Shown: one piece after another, positions 1-11,748 of the stretch
How the letters are laid out: the number at the start of each line of letters is the position of its first letter
Numbering within the stretch: the stretch's first letter is position 1
NCBI RefSeq assembly: GCF_003207895.1
Contig: NZ_NKUB01000010.1
Coordinates: 62,001 to 126,000, forward strand
Direction: 5' to 3'
DNA: 64,000 bases
Origin: Komagataeibacter swingsii
Lineage (GTDB): Bacteria > Pseudomonadota > Alphaproteobacteria > Acetobacterales > Acetobacteraceae
Notes under the pieces: generated by a model
What the model was told of the DNA's origin: nothing
Database searches by the model: none
Seen by the model: only the letters and a program-made list of their open reading frames with translations
Position numbers and translations under genes: made by a program

Positions 1-398
1 AGTTCCGCCCCCATCATCCGCCCGGGGAACAGGCCAAGGAAAAAGACCACCGTAAAGGTCAGGAAGCCAAGGATCGGCACCGATTGCAGGATATCCAGCA
101 ACGGGATCAGCACCTGCCCCGCGCGCCGGCTCTTGGCGGCCCAGACGGCATAGGTGAAGGTGAACACCAGCGACGCGGCAAGGGCTGCGAACATGCGCAG
201 CGTGGTCCGCACGGCATAGGCGGGCAGCCATGCGGGGTTGAGGTGGATGGTCCCCGCCTCGCTGGCGGGAATGGGCACCAGCATGTGACGCCCGGCGGTG
301 GCGACGACAACAGCCCCGGCCATGATCGCCAGCAGGCCCAGCAGGTCCGGAACATTGGGGCGGACCCGCAGGTTCCCCGGCAGGCTGGCGTCTGTCAC
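1..398 (-). CDS. ABC transporter permease, NitT/TauT type (partial, 3' part lies outside the window)
   Basis: Reading the minus strand from a GTG at 398 gives 132 residues that run off the left edge without a stop. The frame is hydrophobic, with a first membrane segment around residues 17-33, a second around 67-86, and a conserved-looking stretch [12 protein letters not shown] followed by FFLGLFPG near the edge. That pattern is typical of binding-protein-dependent permeases of the nitrate/sulfonate family, which pass substrate through the inner membrane with a separate ATPase. The GTG overlaps the dut stop codon (GTGA), so the two genes are probably translationally coupled. Substrate cannot be told. 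The family call rests on a fragment. Confidence 0.6.
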   Translation of the reverse strand, partial: MTDASLPGNLRVRPNVPDLLGLLAIMAGAVVVATAGRHMLVPIPASEAGTIHLNPAWLPAYAVRTTLRMFAALAASLVFTFTYAVWAAKSRRAGQVLIPLLDILQSVPILGFLTFTVVFFLGLFPGRMMGAE

Positions 399-856
399 CC
401 TGCGGTGCCCGTACTGCCAAAGCCGCCCGCGCCACGATCCGTTTCCTCCAGTTGTGCATATTCAACCCATGTCCCGCGCACCACCGGGGCCAGCACCGCC
501 TGCGCAATGCGCATGCCGCGCTCGACCACAAAGGGTTCGCTGCCCGTATTCATGACGATGATGCCGATTTCACCCCGGTAATCCTCATCAATCGTGCCGG
601 GGGCGTTGGGCAGGGTGATGCCGTGTTTCAGGGCAAGGCCCGAACGCGGGCGGATCTGCATTTCATATCCGCGCGGCAGCGCCACGCACAGTCCCGTGGG
701 CACCAGCGCGCGGCTTCCGGCCGCAATGGTTACCGGCTCGGTCACGGCGGCCAGCAGGTCCATGCCGGCCGCGCCATCGGTGGCGTAGCCGGGCAGCGGC
801 AGCCCGTGGGCATGGGGCAGGCGGCGGACTTGTATGGGCAGGGGGGAGGAAATCAT
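395..856 (-). CDS. dut: dUTP diphosphatase
   Basis: Homotrimeric dUTPase that hydrolyses dUTP to dUMP and pyrophosphate, keeping uracil out of DNA and feeding thymidylate synthesis. The 153 residues match the family length. Motifs are intact: AGMDLLAA near the N-terminus, [13 protein letters not shown], the catalytic loop [14 protein letters not shown] with its Asp, [10 protein letters not shown], and the C-terminal lid [10 protein letters not shown]. An upstream in-frame extension to 919 exists but adds 21 residues of no recognisable dUTPase sequence, so the ATG at 856 ([10 protein letters not shown]) is preferred. It follows coaBC after 16 bases. The coaBC-dut adjacency is common in bacteria. 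Confidence 0.96.
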   Translation of the reverse strand: MISSPLPIQVRRLPHAHGLPLPGYATDGAAGMDLLAAVTEPVTIAAGSRALVPTGLCVALPRGYEMQIRPRSGLALKHGITLPNAPGTIDEDYRGEIGIIVMNTGSEPFVVERGMRIAQAVLAPVVRGTWVEYAQLEETDRGAGGFGSTGTAG

Positions 857-872
857 GGTCTGGTCCGTCGGG

Positions 873-2093
873 TTATTCTGGGTTGGGGGGCGTCTGCAGG
901 AAAGTGGCGATCCGCGCAACCAGCCTGTGGGCGACCTGCGCCTTGTCCAGCCTGGGCCAGTGTTCGCAGCCCGTGGCGTCGATCACGGTGACCTCGTTTT
1001 CCGCGCCGCCCATGATGCCGGTGCCGGGGCTGACGTCATTGGCCACGATCCAGTCACAGCCCTTGCGTGCGCGCTTGGTGGTGGCGTGCGCCAGCACATG
1101 CTCGGTTTCCGCGGCAAACCCGATCACCAGTCCGGGCCGTGCAGGGCCGGGCCTGCCCAGTATTGCAAGGATATCGGGATTGGGCACCAGGTGCAGCGCG
1201 GGCGGGGGCGCATCTGCCGTTTTCTTGATCTTCTGGGCCGCCGGGGCCACATGCCAGTCGGCCACGGCGGCGGTGCATACGGCAATGTCACACGGGAGCG
1301 CATGGCGACAGGCCTCCAGCATGTCGCGGGCCGTTTCCACCCTTATGGTGTGGACGCCCGCCGGGTCGGGCAGGGTGGTGGGACCACTGACCAGCGTTAC
1401 ATCCGCGCCAGCTGCCGCAAGGGCTTCGGCAATGGCGTATCCCTGGGTGCCGGAGGAGCGGTTGGCGATGTAGCGCACGGGGTCGATCGGTTCATGCGTG
1501 GGGCCTGCGGTCACCAGCGCGCGGCGGCCAGCCAGTGGCCGGTCGGGTGACAGCGCGCGCAGGATGGCGGCAAGGATCGTCCCCGTTTGGGCAAGGCGCC
1601 CCGGCCCGGATTCGTTGCATGCCATGAGACCGGATTCCGGCCCCACGCAATTCACGCCACGCGCGCGTAGTGTTGCGACATTGGCCTGTGTCGCGGCGTG
1701 GGTCCACATGCGCACGTTCATGGCCGGGGCCACCAACACAGGCGTATCGGTGGCCAGCAGCACGGTGGTGGCCAGGTCATCGGCCAGCCCGGTGGCCATG
1801 CGGGCCAGCAGGTCGGCGGTGGCGGGGCAGACCACGATCAGGTCACTGCCGCGTGACAGGGCGATATGCCCCATCTCGCTTTCATCGGTCAGGGAAAACA
1901 GGTCGCTGAAGACGCGTTCACCACTCAGCGCCTGGATGGACATGGGGGTGACGAATCGTGCCCCCGCATCCGTCAGCACCGTACGTACGCGCACGCCGTG
2001 TTCGCGCAGCCCGCGAATCAGCTCCAGCGCCTTGTAGGCGGCGATGCCGCCACCCACGACCAGCAGGACGGAACGGGTCGCCCCATTCCCCAT
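873..2093 (-). CDS. coaBC: bifunctional phosphopantothenoylcysteine decarboxylase/phosphopantothenate-cysteine ligase
   Basis: Two steps of coenzyme A synthesis in one 406-residue protein: CoaB joins cysteine to 4'-phosphopantothenate with CTP, and the FMN-dependent CoaC half decarboxylates the product. The CoaC half (about residues 1-185) shows GGGIAAYKA, the active-site His in [13 protein letters not shown], the PAMN motif and ACNES substrate-clamp Cys. The CoaB half starts at about [19 protein letters not shown] and has the [15 protein letters not shown] nucleotide region. Its ATG shares one base with the ubiE stop (TGATG), so it is coupled to ubiE upstream and followed by dut. Confidence 0.96.
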   Translation of the reverse strand: MGNGATRSVLLVVGGGIAAYKALELIRGLREHGVRVRTVLTDAGARFVTPMSIQALSGERVFSDLFSLTDESEMGHIALSRGSDLIVVCPATADLLARMATGLADDLATTVLLATDTPVLVAPAMNVRMWTHAATQANVATLRARGVNCVGPESGLMACNESGPGRLAQTGTILAAILRALSPDRPLAGRRALVTAGPTHEPIDPVRYIANRSSGTQGYAIAEALAAAGADVTLVSGPTTLPDPAGVHTIRVETARDMLEACRHALPCDIAVCTAAVADWHVAPAAQKIKKTADAPPPALHLVPNPDILAILGRPGPARPGLVIGFAAETEHVLAHATTKRARKGCDWIVANDVSPGTGIMGGAENEVTVIDATGCEHWPRLDKAQVAHRLVARIATFLQTPPNPE

Positions 2094-2890
2094 CAGATTT
2101 TCCAGCCGGAATGGATGGCCGCGATCCCGCCGGACAGGTTCTGGTAGGACACGCGTTCCAGCCCGGCTTCACGCATCATGTCCGCCAGCGTTTCCTGATC
2201 GGGGAACATGCGGATGCTTTCGGCCAGGTACTGGTAGCTTTCACGGTCCCCCGCGATCGCGGCCCCCATGCGCGGCAGCACGTGGAAGGACCACGCATCG
2301 TAGACCGGGGCGAAGGCCGCGACCTGCACGCGGGAGAATTCAAGGCACAGGAACCGCCCGCCCGGCCGCAGGATGCGACGGGCCTCGCGCAGCACCTGCA
2401 GCTTGTCCGTGCAGTTGCGCAGGCCGAACGCGATGGAGACGCGATCGACCGAATTGTCGGCCAGCGGGATGGCCTCGGCATCCACGGCCAGGAAGTTGAG
2501 GCCGGAGACAAGCCCGCGCTCCAGTGCGCGGTTGCGGCCCACCGTCAGCATGCTGACATTGATGTCGGACAGGATGGCAGGGCCACCGCCGCCACGCAGC
2601 CACCCGAACGAGATGTCCCCCGTGCCGCCCGCAAGGTCGAGCAGGGAGAGATCGGGGTGGGGGCCGAGTTCGTTGACGAAAATCTTCTTCCACGCGCGGT
2701 GGATGCCCAGCGACATCACATCGTTCATGATGTCGTATTTGGAGGCCACGCTGTCAAAGACATTGCGGACCAGGGATTTCTTCTCGCGCAACGGCACGTC
2801 GCGGAAGCCGAAATCGGTGGTATCCGCGTGGCGGTCATCGGGACGGCCTGCGGAAGGGGAGGGATGGTATGGCTGGCTGATGTCGGTCAT
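2093..2890 (-). CDS. ubiE: demethylmenaquinone/2-polyprenyl-6-methoxy-1,4-benzoquinol C-methyltransferase
   Basis: SAM-dependent C-methylation of the quinone ring in ubiquinone synthesis. The 265 residues carry the UbiE signatures: VFDSVASKYDIMNDVMSLG, the SAM-binding LLDLAGGTGDIS, RVSIAFGLRNCTD, and LRPGGRFLCLEFS. The longer frame to 2992 would overlap divergent mutM, so the ATG at 2890 (MTDISQPYHP) is chosen. In many alphaproteobacteria ubiE is followed by ubiB and coaBC. Here ubiB is absent between ubiE and coaBC. The 29-base gap to mutM must hold both translation starts, so the promoters probably lie inside the neighbouring genes. Confidence 0.95.
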   Translation of the reverse strand: MTDISQPYHPSPSAGRPDDRHADTTDFGFRDVPLREKKSLVRNVFDSVASKYDIMNDVMSLGIHRAWKKIFVNELGPHPDLSLLDLAGGTGDISFGWLRGGGGPAILSDINVSMLTVGRNRALERGLVSGLNFLAVDAEAIPLADNSVDRVSIAFGLRNCTDKLQVLREARRILRPGGRFLCLEFSRVQVAAFAPVYDAWSFHVLPRMGAAIAGDRESYQYLAESIRMFPDQETLADMMREAGLERVSYQNLSGGIAAIHSGWKI

Positions 2891-2919
2891 GATGAACAAG
2901 TATAACCCCAGATGAGGCC

Positions 2920-3801
2920 ATGCCGGAACTCCCTGAAGTCGAAACTGTGATGCGCGGGATGCGAGTGCATCTTGAAGGCCACACCATTTCACGCGCCAGC
3001 ACGCATCATGGCGGCCTGCGATGGCCGTTTCCGCCCGGTCTGGCGGCAGCGCTGCAGGGGCGCAGGATCGATGGATTCGCCCGGCGGGGGAAATATATCC
3101 TCATCACGCTTTCGGGCGGGATGGTCGTGGTGCTGCATCTGGGCATGTCCGGGCGTGTGCTGCTGTCACGCCCCACGGCGGCCGAACGCAACCAGCCGCC
3201 GGCATTGCACGAACATCTGGTGATCGAGACGGCGCAGGGCGCGCGCTGCGGGCTGGTGGACCCCCGGCGGTTCGGCATGGTCGACCTGGTCGCGGTGGCG
3301 GAGATGGAAAACCACCGCCTGCTGGCGGGCATGGGGCCGGAACCGCTGGGCAGCCGCTTTGATGGCGCATGGCTGGCGGCGCGCGCCCGCGGGCGGCGCA
3401 CCAGCATCAAGGCCCTGCTGCTGGACCAGCGCGTGGTGGCGGGGCTTGGCAACATATATGTGTCCGAAGCCCTGTTCCGCGCGCGCATCCATCCCGCATG
3501 CCCGGCGGGTGCGATCAGCGCGGCGCGACATGAGCGGCTTGCCGCCGAAATCCGCGCCGTGCTGGCGGAGGCAATCGCCGCCGGTGGCTCAAGCCTGCGT
3601 GATTACGTGCAACCGGATGGGGAACTGGGCTATTTCCAGCATGCCTGGCGCGTGTACGGGCGGGAAGGGGAAGGCTGCCCCGACTGTCCCGGCCCGCCGG
3701 CATGCGACGGGGTGGTCCGGATCACCCAGTCCGGGCGTTCAAGCTTTTTCTGCCCCCGCCAGCAGGGGGTGGAAAATGATTTAGGCAAAGACTTGTCTTG
3801 A
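2920..3801 (+). CDS. mutM: formamidopyrimidine-DNA glycosylase, with unusual zinc-finger cysteine spacing
   Basis: Base-excision repair enzyme that removes 8-oxoguanine and ring-opened purines and nicks the abasic site. It begins PELPEVETV after Met removal, giving the catalytic N-terminal Pro and Glu. RRGKY supplies the conserved Lys, and GLGNIY and the DNA-binding QSGRSSFF loop are present. The C-terminal zinc finger is odd. The usual form is C-X2-C-X16-C-X2-C. Here Cys lie at 253, 256, 262 and 278, and the position of the last ligand is Gln (CPRQQ), with an extra Cys in GPPACDG. The four cysteines may still bind zinc with different geometry. The stop codon overlaps a possible rpsT promoter. 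Confidence 0.94.
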   Translation: MPELPEVETVMRGMRVHLEGHTISRASTHHGGLRWPFPPGLAAALQGRRIDGFARRGKYILITLSGGMVVVLHLGMSGRVLLSRPTAAERNQPPALHEHLVIETAQGARCGLVDPRRFGMVDLVAVAEMENHRLLAGMGPEPLGSRFDGAWLAARARGRRTSIKALLLDQRVVAGLGNIYVSEALFRARIHPACPAGAISAARHERLAAEIRAVLAEAIAAGGSSLRDYVQPDGELGYFQHAWRVYGREGEGCPDCPGPPACDGVVRITQSGRSSFFCPRQQGVENDLGKDLS

Positions 3802-3827
3802 CGAATGGGGTCAGGGTGGACTAGATC
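3798..3827 (+). promoter_or_regulatory. possible rpsT promoter
   Basis: A TTGACG -35 match (3798-3803) overlaps the end of mutM and is followed after 18 bases by TAGATC (3822-3827), a weak -10. It lies about 80 bases before rpsT, a gene normally expressed from its own promoter. Only the -35 is convincing. Confidence 0.3.
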
Positions 3828-3905
3828 GCCAGCCTGATATGGGATGTCCGCAACGATCGGGTGGCGGACCGCCGTAACCTGATTTATGCAGATGAACTGA
3901 GAGCA

Positions 3906-4175
3906 ATGGCCAATACAGCATCCGCGCGCAAGCGCATCCGCCAGAACGAAGTCCGCAACGCCCGTAACACGGCACGCCTGTCGCGCGTACGCACCTTCGT
4001 CAAGAAGGTCGAGGTCGCCATCGCGACCGGCAAGAAGGACGAGGCCGCCGTTGCGCTGCGCGCCGCACAGCCGGAACTGCAGCGTGCGGTTGGCAAGGGT
4101 GTGCTCCACGCCAACACCGTTGCCCGCCGTATCTCGCGCCTGTCCGCACGCATCAAGTCCCTTGTTGCTGCGTAA
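3906..4175 (+). CDS. rpsT: 30S ribosomal protein S20
   Basis: Small-subunit protein that binds 16S rRNA near the 5' domain. The 89-residue product starts [18 protein letters not shown], the family hallmark, and is rich in Lys and Arg throughout, ending RIKSLVAA. The upstream in-frame start at 3861 adds 15 residues not seen in S20, so the ATG at 3906 is used; GAGAG just before it is a modest ribosome site. It sits between mutM and dnaA, as in many alphaproteobacteria, and is closed by a strong intrinsic terminator. Confidence 0.97.
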   Translation: MANTASARKRIRQNEVRNARNTARLSRVRTFVKKVEVAIATGKKDEAAVALRAAQPELQRAVGKGVLHANTVARRISRLSARIKSLVAA

Positions 4176-4222
4176 GGAACGGTTGGTTTCTTTCATCTAA
4201 AAGAATGCAGTAAGTAATGAAG

Positions 4223-4264
4223 AAGGTCGTCTATCGCCATTATTGGCGATAGCGGCCTTTTTTG
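4223..4264 (+). terminator. intrinsic terminator after rpsT
   Basis: A long stem runs from AAGGTCG/CGGCCTT at its base to CTATCGCCA/TGGCGATAG at its top, with a TTAT loop and one unpaired T. It is followed at once by a run of six T. It lies 48 bases after the rpsT stop and separates rpsT from dnaA. Confidence 0.85.
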
Positions 4265-4540
4265 TTTGTCATTTTCATGTGGTGTGATCGGGTTTTGATG
4301 GGCCGGGGGCAGATTCCCGTTGCTTCAGCCGATTCCCTGCTCTACCTTATATGGATAATTCCAACGTCATCTGTCGCCTTGGTCCTGCGGGCCGGGTTGT
4401 GGGTCGTGTCAGGTACGCGGCTGGCTTCGTGTCCGCTGCGTGCGGGGCTGGCGGCAGGCGGGAACAGTTATGGATGGAGCGGGGGACGGATGCATGCGCG
4501 GGGGCGCGTGGTCCCATGCCCCATGTAGCCGGGAGTGGAT
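4265..4540. other. dnaA upstream region, no gene seen
   Basis: Together with the terminator this makes the long gap between rpsT and dnaA. Short frames here do not look coding. One 9-mer at 4350-4358 (TATGGATAA) is one base from an inverted DnaA box, but there is no cluster of boxes and no clear A+T-rich unwinding element, so an origin is not supported. The GGGAG at 4531-4535 is the likely dnaA ribosome site. Confidence 0.5.
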
Positions 4541-6004
4541 ATGACGGGCGGACTGGAAGGCTATGACGCGGTTGCGGAAGCCAATGCGCAGAAAAGTGTG
4601 CTCGCCATTCACTGGTCGCGCATCTGCGAACGGCTGAAGGCCGAGGTCGGGGAGGTCGAATACCGCACATGGCTGCGCCAGATCACGGTTGGCCCGGTGG
4701 AGGAGGACGAGATCACCCTCTACCTGCCAACCCGGTTCCTGCGTGACTGGGTGCGGGGGCAGTATGGCGACCGGCTTGGCACGCTATGGAACGCCGAAGT
4801 GCCTGCCATCCGCCGTGTCGAACTGCAGGTCGCCCGTCCCGGCGCCGCACCCGCAACGCCCCCGACGGATGGCGCGGAAGCCCCCGCCACCCTTGCCGCG
4901 GCGCGCGGGGACGCCGCTCCCCGTCCGGCAGCCCCCGCCCCGGTCGCGGAAGAGCCGCGCCACGCCGAAGTACGCAGCGATCTTGCCGCCCCGCTGGACC
5001 CGCGCTTCACCTTCGATACCTTTGTCGTGGGCAAGCCCAACGAATTCGCCTATGCCTGCGCCCGCCGGGTTGCGGAACGGCCGTCCAGCCCCGGTTTCAA
5101 CCCGCTGTTCCTGTATGGTGGCGTGGGCTTGGGCAAGACGCACCTCATGCACGCCATTGGCGCCGAACTGCTGCGCGAGGGCAGGGTGTCCGTCGCCTAT
5201 ATGTCGGCGGAAAAGTTCATGTACCGCTTCATCGCGGCCATCCGTTCCCAGTCCACCATGGAATTCAAGGAACAGCTCCGCTCGGTCGACGTGCTGATGA
5301 TCGACGACCTGCAGTTTCTGATCGGCAAGGACAATACACAGGAAGAATTCTTCCACACCTTCAACGCGCTGGTCGATGCGGGGCGGCAGATCGTGGTTTC
5401 GGCCGACAAGTCGCCGTCCGACCTGTCGGGGCTGGAGGACAGGCTGCGCACCCGCCTTGGCTGCGGCATGGTGGCCGACATCCACGCCACCACGTTCGAG
5501 CTGCGTATCTCCATCCTTGAGGCCAAGGCCAGCGCATCCGGCGTGATTGTGCCCGCCAAGGTGCTGGAATTCCTTGCCCACAAGATCACGTCGAACGTGC
5601 GCGAGCTTGAGGGCGCGCTGAACCGCCTGATCGCGCACGCCAACCTGTTTGGCCGTCCCGTGACGCTGGAGGCGACGCAGGACGTGCTGCATGACATCCT
5701 CAAGGCGCATGACCGCCGTGTCACCATTGAGGAAATCCAGCGCAAGGTGGCCGAGCACTGGAATATCCGCCTGACCGACATGTCCTCGGCCCGGCGCGCG
5801 CGCGCCGTGGCGCGGCCGCGACAGGTGGCGATGTACCTGGCCAAGCAGCTGACCAGCCGTTCCCTGCCCGAGATCGGGCGCAAGTTCGGCAACCGTGACC
5901 ATACGACGGTCATGCACGCGGTGACCCGGGTGACGGAACTGATGGAACAGGACCCCGCCTTTGCCGAGGATGTGGAACTGCTGCGACGCATGCTGGAAAG
6001 CTGA
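4541..6004 (+). CDS. dnaA: chromosomal replication initiator protein DnaA
   Basis: ATP-dependent initiator that binds DnaA boxes and opens the origin. The protein is 487 residues. Domain I (about 15-90, WSRICERLKAEVGEVEYRTWLRQ) is followed by an Ala/Pro-rich linker. The AAA+ core follows, with Walker A GGVGLGKTHLMHAIG and Walker B VLMIDDLQFLIGK. The C-terminal DNA-binding domain has LPEIGRKFGNRDHTTVMHAV. A GTG six bases upstream is in frame but overlaps the GGGAG ribosome site, so ATG 4541 is preferred. The order dnaA-dnaN-recF-gyrB is the classical replication block. Confidence 0.98.
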   Translation: MTGGLEGYDAVAEANAQKSVLAIHWSRICERLKAEVGEVEYRTWLRQITVGPVEEDEITLYLPTRFLRDWVRGQYGDRLGTLWNAEVPAIRRVELQVARPGAAPATPPTDGAEAPATLAAARGDAAPRPAAPAPVAEEPRHAEVRSDLAAPLDPRFTFDTFVVGKPNEFAYACARRVAERPSSPGFNPLFLYGGVGLGKTHLMHAIGAELLREGRVSVAYMSAEKFMYRFIAAIRSQSTMEFKEQLRSVDVLMIDDLQFLIGKDNTQEEFFHTFNALVDAGRQIVVSADKSPSDLSGLEDRLRTRLGCGMVADIHATTFELRISILEAKASASGVIVPAKVLEFLAHKITSNVRELEGALNRLIAHANLFGRPVTLEATQDVLHDILKAHDRRVTIEEIQRKVAEHWNIRLTDMSSARRARAVARPRQVAMYLAKQLTSRSLPEIGRKFGNRDHTTVMHAVTRVTELMEQDPAFAEDVELLRRMLES

Positions 6005-6121
6005 ATGAATTTAGGATTCAACGGCCTCTTTACCGGGATTGCCCGGGGCTGCTAGGATGGTCGCCCCCCGTCTGCACGTATGCCTGGCGTGACGGGACGG
6101 GATGTGGAGGATATCGTACCG

Positions 6122-7246
6122 ATGAAGTTGAAGGCCGACCGCGTAACGCTGCTCAAGGCACTGGCCCATATCCAGAGCGTTGCCGAGAAGCGCAATACCA
6201 TCCCCATCCTGGCCAACGTGCTGATCAACGTCGTGGACGGCGCCATGACCCTGACCGCCACCGACATGGAAATTGCGGTGGTCGAAGGGGTGGCGGCCGA
6301 AACCAGGCGTGATGGCGCGGTCACAGCGCCGGCGGCTGTCCTGTATGAAATCGTGCGCAAGCTGCCCGATGGCGCACAGGTCGAACTGGACCATGCCGGG
6401 GGCGACGCGCCGCTGGGCCTGCGGGCGGGCCGGTTCGCAACCAGCCTGAACGTGCTGGACGTGGACGACTTCCCGTCCATGATGGCGGGGAACCTGCCGC
6501 ATGAATTCAGTATCCCGGCACAAGTGCTGCGTGGCCTGATCGACCGCACGCGCTTCGCGATTTCCACCGAGGAGACGCGCTACTACCTCAACGGCATCTT
6601 CCTGCACGTGGCCGAAGGCGACGCGGGGCAGGTGCTGCGCGCGGTGGCGACGGACGGGCATCGTCTGGCCCGGGTGGAAACCGAACTGCCCGCGGGCAGC
6701 GCCGGCATGCCCGGCGTGATCGTGCCGCGCAAGACGGTGGCCGAACTGCGCAAGCTGCTGGAGGAAGGCCCGGAGCAGGTTGACGTTGCCCTGTCCGATA
6801 CCCGCATCCAGTTTTCCATCGACAACATCACGCTGACATCCAAGCTGATTGACGGCACGTTCCCCGAATATGAGCGCGTGATCCCGCACGGGAATGACAA
6901 GATCCTGCGCGTGGGCAAGAAGATCTTTTCCGACGCCGTATCCCGTGTGGCCGCGATCAGTCAGGAACGCTCCCGCCCGGTCAAGCTGAGCATGGCGCGC
7001 AACCTGCTGACCCTGTCCGCCGCCAGCCAGGACCAGGGCACCGCGACGGAAGAGCTGGACGAAAACCACGTCTCCTATGATGCCGCCCCCATCGAGATCG
7101 GTTTTCAGGCGCGGTACCTGAACGACATTACCGACCAGGTGGAAAAGGAAGTGGAATTCGCCTTTTCCGACAGTTCCGCCCCCACCATCGTGCGTGATGT
7201 GGACAGCCCGTCCGCGCTGTATGTCCTGATGCCGATGCGCGTGTGA
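6122..7246 (+). CDS. dnaN: DNA polymerase III subunit beta (sliding clamp)
   Basis: The dimeric clamp tethers polymerase III and other factors to DNA. At 374 residues it matches the family. It starts MKLKADRVTLLKALAHIQSV, contains the typical EKRNTIPILANVLI and FAISTEETRYYLNGIFLH, and ends with YVLMPMRV, the conserved C-terminal MPMR(L/V) that forms part of the protein-binding pocket. An in-frame start at 6080 would add 14 atypical residues. It lies 117 bases after dnaA. Confidence 0.97.
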   Translation: MKLKADRVTLLKALAHIQSVAEKRNTIPILANVLINVVDGAMTLTATDMEIAVVEGVAAETRRDGAVTAPAAVLYEIVRKLPDGAQVELDHAGGDAPLGLRAGRFATSLNVLDVDDFPSMMAGNLPHEFSIPAQVLRGLIDRTRFAISTEETRYYLNGIFLHVAEGDAGQVLRAVATDGHRLARVETELPAGSAGMPGVIVPRKTVAELRKLLEEGPEQVDVALSDTRIQFSIDNITLTSKLIDGTFPEYERVIPHGNDKILRVGKKIFSDAVSRVAAISQERSRPVKLSMARNLLTLSAASQDQGTATEELDENHVSYDAAPIEIGFQARYLNDITDQVEKEVEFAFSDSSAPTIVRDVDSPSALYVLMPMRV

Positions 7247-7268
7247 CCACGCGCGGCCGTCTGGTCGC

Positions 7269-8393
7269 ATGGCCTGCGTAACGCGGCTGGTCCTTACGGA
7301 TTTCCGTAATTACCACCATCTTTCATGGAAACCGGCATGCCCGGTCACGGTCATTACCGGCCCGAATGGCAGCGGCAAGACCAACCTGCTTGAAGCGGTG
7401 TCGCTGCTGGTGCCCGGGCGTGGCCTGCGGGGCGCGCGCATGGATGAACTGCCCCGGAACAACGCCACCCTGTGGGGTGTCGCAGCCGATGTGACGGCGC
7501 AGTGGGGTGATGATGCCCTGTCCATCCAGATCGCCACCGGGGCAGATCCCGTCCGGCCTGAACGGCGGGCGTTCCGCGTGGATGGGCAGGCCCTGCGCAA
7601 TCGTGACGCTGTGGGGGAATATTTTTCCGCCGTATGGCTGACACCGCAGATGGATCGCCTGTTTCAGGAGGGGGCAGGCGGTCGCCGCCGTTTTCTGGAC
7701 CGGCTGGTGCTGGCGCTTGAACCCGGCCATGCGCGGGAACTGGCGGCCCATGACCGCGCGATGATGCAGCGCAGCCGCCTGCTGGCGCAGCACGGGGCGG
7801 ATAAGGACTGGCTGGCCGCCCTTGAACGCACCATGGCGCGTCATGCCGTGGCGGCGGTCGCGGCCCGGGTGGATATGGTGGCGCGCCTGAACGCGGATGA
7901 GCAGGCGGTGGCAGATGGCTTTCCCGCCGCGTGGCTGGAACTGGATTGCCCGATTGCCGACCGGCTGCGCGCAATGCCCGCCCTTGCGGTGGAGGACTGG
8001 CTGGCGGAACAGATCGCGGCCATGCGCATGATCGACCGCCAGCGCGGGGGCAGCCGCCTTGGCGCGCATCGCACCGACCTGCGCATGGCCGACCGGCTGA
8101 GCCTGCGTCCGGCCGGCCAGTCCAGCACGGGCCAGCAGAAGGCGCTGCTGCTGGGTATTGTCCTGTCGCATGCGCGCATCCTTGCGGCGTGCCGGGGGCA
8201 GATGCCGATGCTTCTGCTGGATGAACCGCTGGTGCATCTGGATGCCGTGCGGCGCGACGCCCTGTTTCAGGCCATCGGGCGGATGGAGACCGGCGTGTTC
8301 CTGACCGGAACGGATGCTGAACAGTTCGCGCCGTTGCGCCAGATTGCCGAATTCGTGACGCCGGGTGCGGGTAATCTTGCGCCGCGTGCATGA
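7269..8393 (+). CDS. recF: DNA replication/repair protein RecF
   Basis: SMC-like ATPase that helps load RecA at gapped DNA. It has 374 residues, with the N-terminal LVLTDFRNYHHLSW, Walker A GPNGSGKTNLLEAVS, the RecF-typical VWLTPQMDRLFQEGAGGRRRFLDRL, the signature STGQQKALLLGIVLSHA, and Walker B MLLLDEPLVHLD. It starts 22 bases after dnaN and is probably cotranscribed with it. Confidence 0.97.
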   Translation: MACVTRLVLTDFRNYHHLSWKPACPVTVITGPNGSGKTNLLEAVSLLVPGRGLRGARMDELPRNNATLWGVAADVTAQWGDDALSIQIATGADPVRPERRAFRVDGQALRNRDAVGEYFSAVWLTPQMDRLFQEGAGGRRRFLDRLVLALEPGHARELAAHDRAMMQRSRLLAQHGADKDWLAALERTMARHAVAAVAARVDMVARLNADEQAVADGFPAAWLELDCPIADRLRAMPALAVEDWLAEQIAAMRMIDRQRGGSRLGAHRTDLRMADRLSLRPAGQSSTGQQKALLLGIVLSHARILAACRGQMPMLLLDEPLVHLDAVRRDALFQAIGRMETGVFLTGTDAEQFAPLRQIAEFVTPGAGNLAPRA

Positions 8394-10952
<2,559 letters not shown>

Positions 10953-10956
10953 TCGG

Positions 10957-11637
10957 TTACGCGGGCACCAGTTCGGCGGCCAGATGGGGGATTTCGGAAA
11001 TGGAATCGGCGCCGACCGTAGCGCCCGCCTCCATTTCGGGGCGGCCATAGCCCCAGCGGGCGAAAATGGCGGGGACATGCGCGCCGATGGCGGTGGCCAT
11101 GTCGTTATGGTGGTCGCCGGTCATGATCGCGCGCTTCGGGTCGCCATGCGCCATCTCGATCGTGCCAAGCAGGTGGCGCGGATCGGGCTTGCGCACGCTG
11201 AAGCTGTCGCCGCCGCCCACGGCCACGAACCATTTTTCCAGATCAAGGACCTGCAGTATGTGGCGTGCGGCGGCGACGGGCTTGTTGGTGCATACGGCCA
11301 TCTGCCACCCTGCGGCCCGCAGGTCTTCCAGCATGCCGGCAGTGCCGGGAAAGGGGCGGGACAGGTCGGTTGAATGGGGCGTGTAGTCGGCCATGTAGCG
11401 CCGGGTTGCTTCGGCCACGTCAATGCCCGTGGTGGCGGACCCCGCATGGACCAGCAGGCGGCTGACCAGGGCTGCCACGCCATCGCCAATCATGGGGCGG
11501 ACCTGTTCCACGGCTATGGATGGCAGGCCGTAATGGGCCAGAAGCCGGTTGGCGCAGGCCGCAAGATCGGGAAGGCTGTCGATCAGCGTGCCGTCCATGT
11601 CAAAAACGGCAAGGCGGGGCGGGAGAGAGGTCATCAT
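10957..11637 (-). CDS. gph: phosphoglycolate phosphatase, HAD family
   Basis: HAD-superfamily hydrolase expected to dephosphorylate 2-phosphoglycolate arising from DNA repair or oxygenation chemistry. It has 226 residues. Motif I is FDMDGTLIDSLPDLA, motif II is VCTNKP, and motif III/IV is KPDPRHLLGTIE with MTGDHHNDMATAIGA. The cap domain is of the Gph type. The ATG at 11637 is preceded by AAAGG at good spacing; a second ATG follows at once. Substrate is inferred from family only, since HAD enzymes are often promiscuous. It is divergent from glmU. Confidence 0.85.
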   Translation of the reverse strand: MMTSLPPRLAVFDMDGTLIDSLPDLAACANRLLAHYGLPSIAVEQVRPMIGDGVAALVSRLLVHAGSATTGIDVAEATRRYMADYTPHSTDLSRPFPGTAGMLEDLRAAGWQMAVCTNKPVAAARHILQVLDLEKWFVAVGGGDSFSVRKPDPRHLLGTIEMAHGDPKRAIMTGDHHNDMATAIGAHVPAIFARWGYGRPEMEAGATVGADSISEIPHLAAELVPA

Positions 11638-11748
11638 GAACGCCTTTGAGTATGTGAATGAAGTAGCAATCGGAAATTCTAAGTGATGGTATCGCGCGCG
11701 CATAAGGGTTTGACAGGGTGCGCAGGTGCGGAGTACCCGCACACTGCC

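Noticed and set aside
1-398. Frameshifted or small genes in place of the left-edge permease
   Set aside because: Short frames in other phases have no hydrophobic pattern; the GTG 398 frame is open to the edge with clear membrane segments.
4350-4358. Near-match DnaA box upstream of dnaA
   Set aside because: Single site with one mismatch, no cluster and no A+T-rich unwinding region; not enough for an origin.
11710-11715. Perfect TTGACA before glmU
   Set aside because: No -10-like hexamer at 16-18 bases (GTACCC/TACCCG); not called as a promoter.
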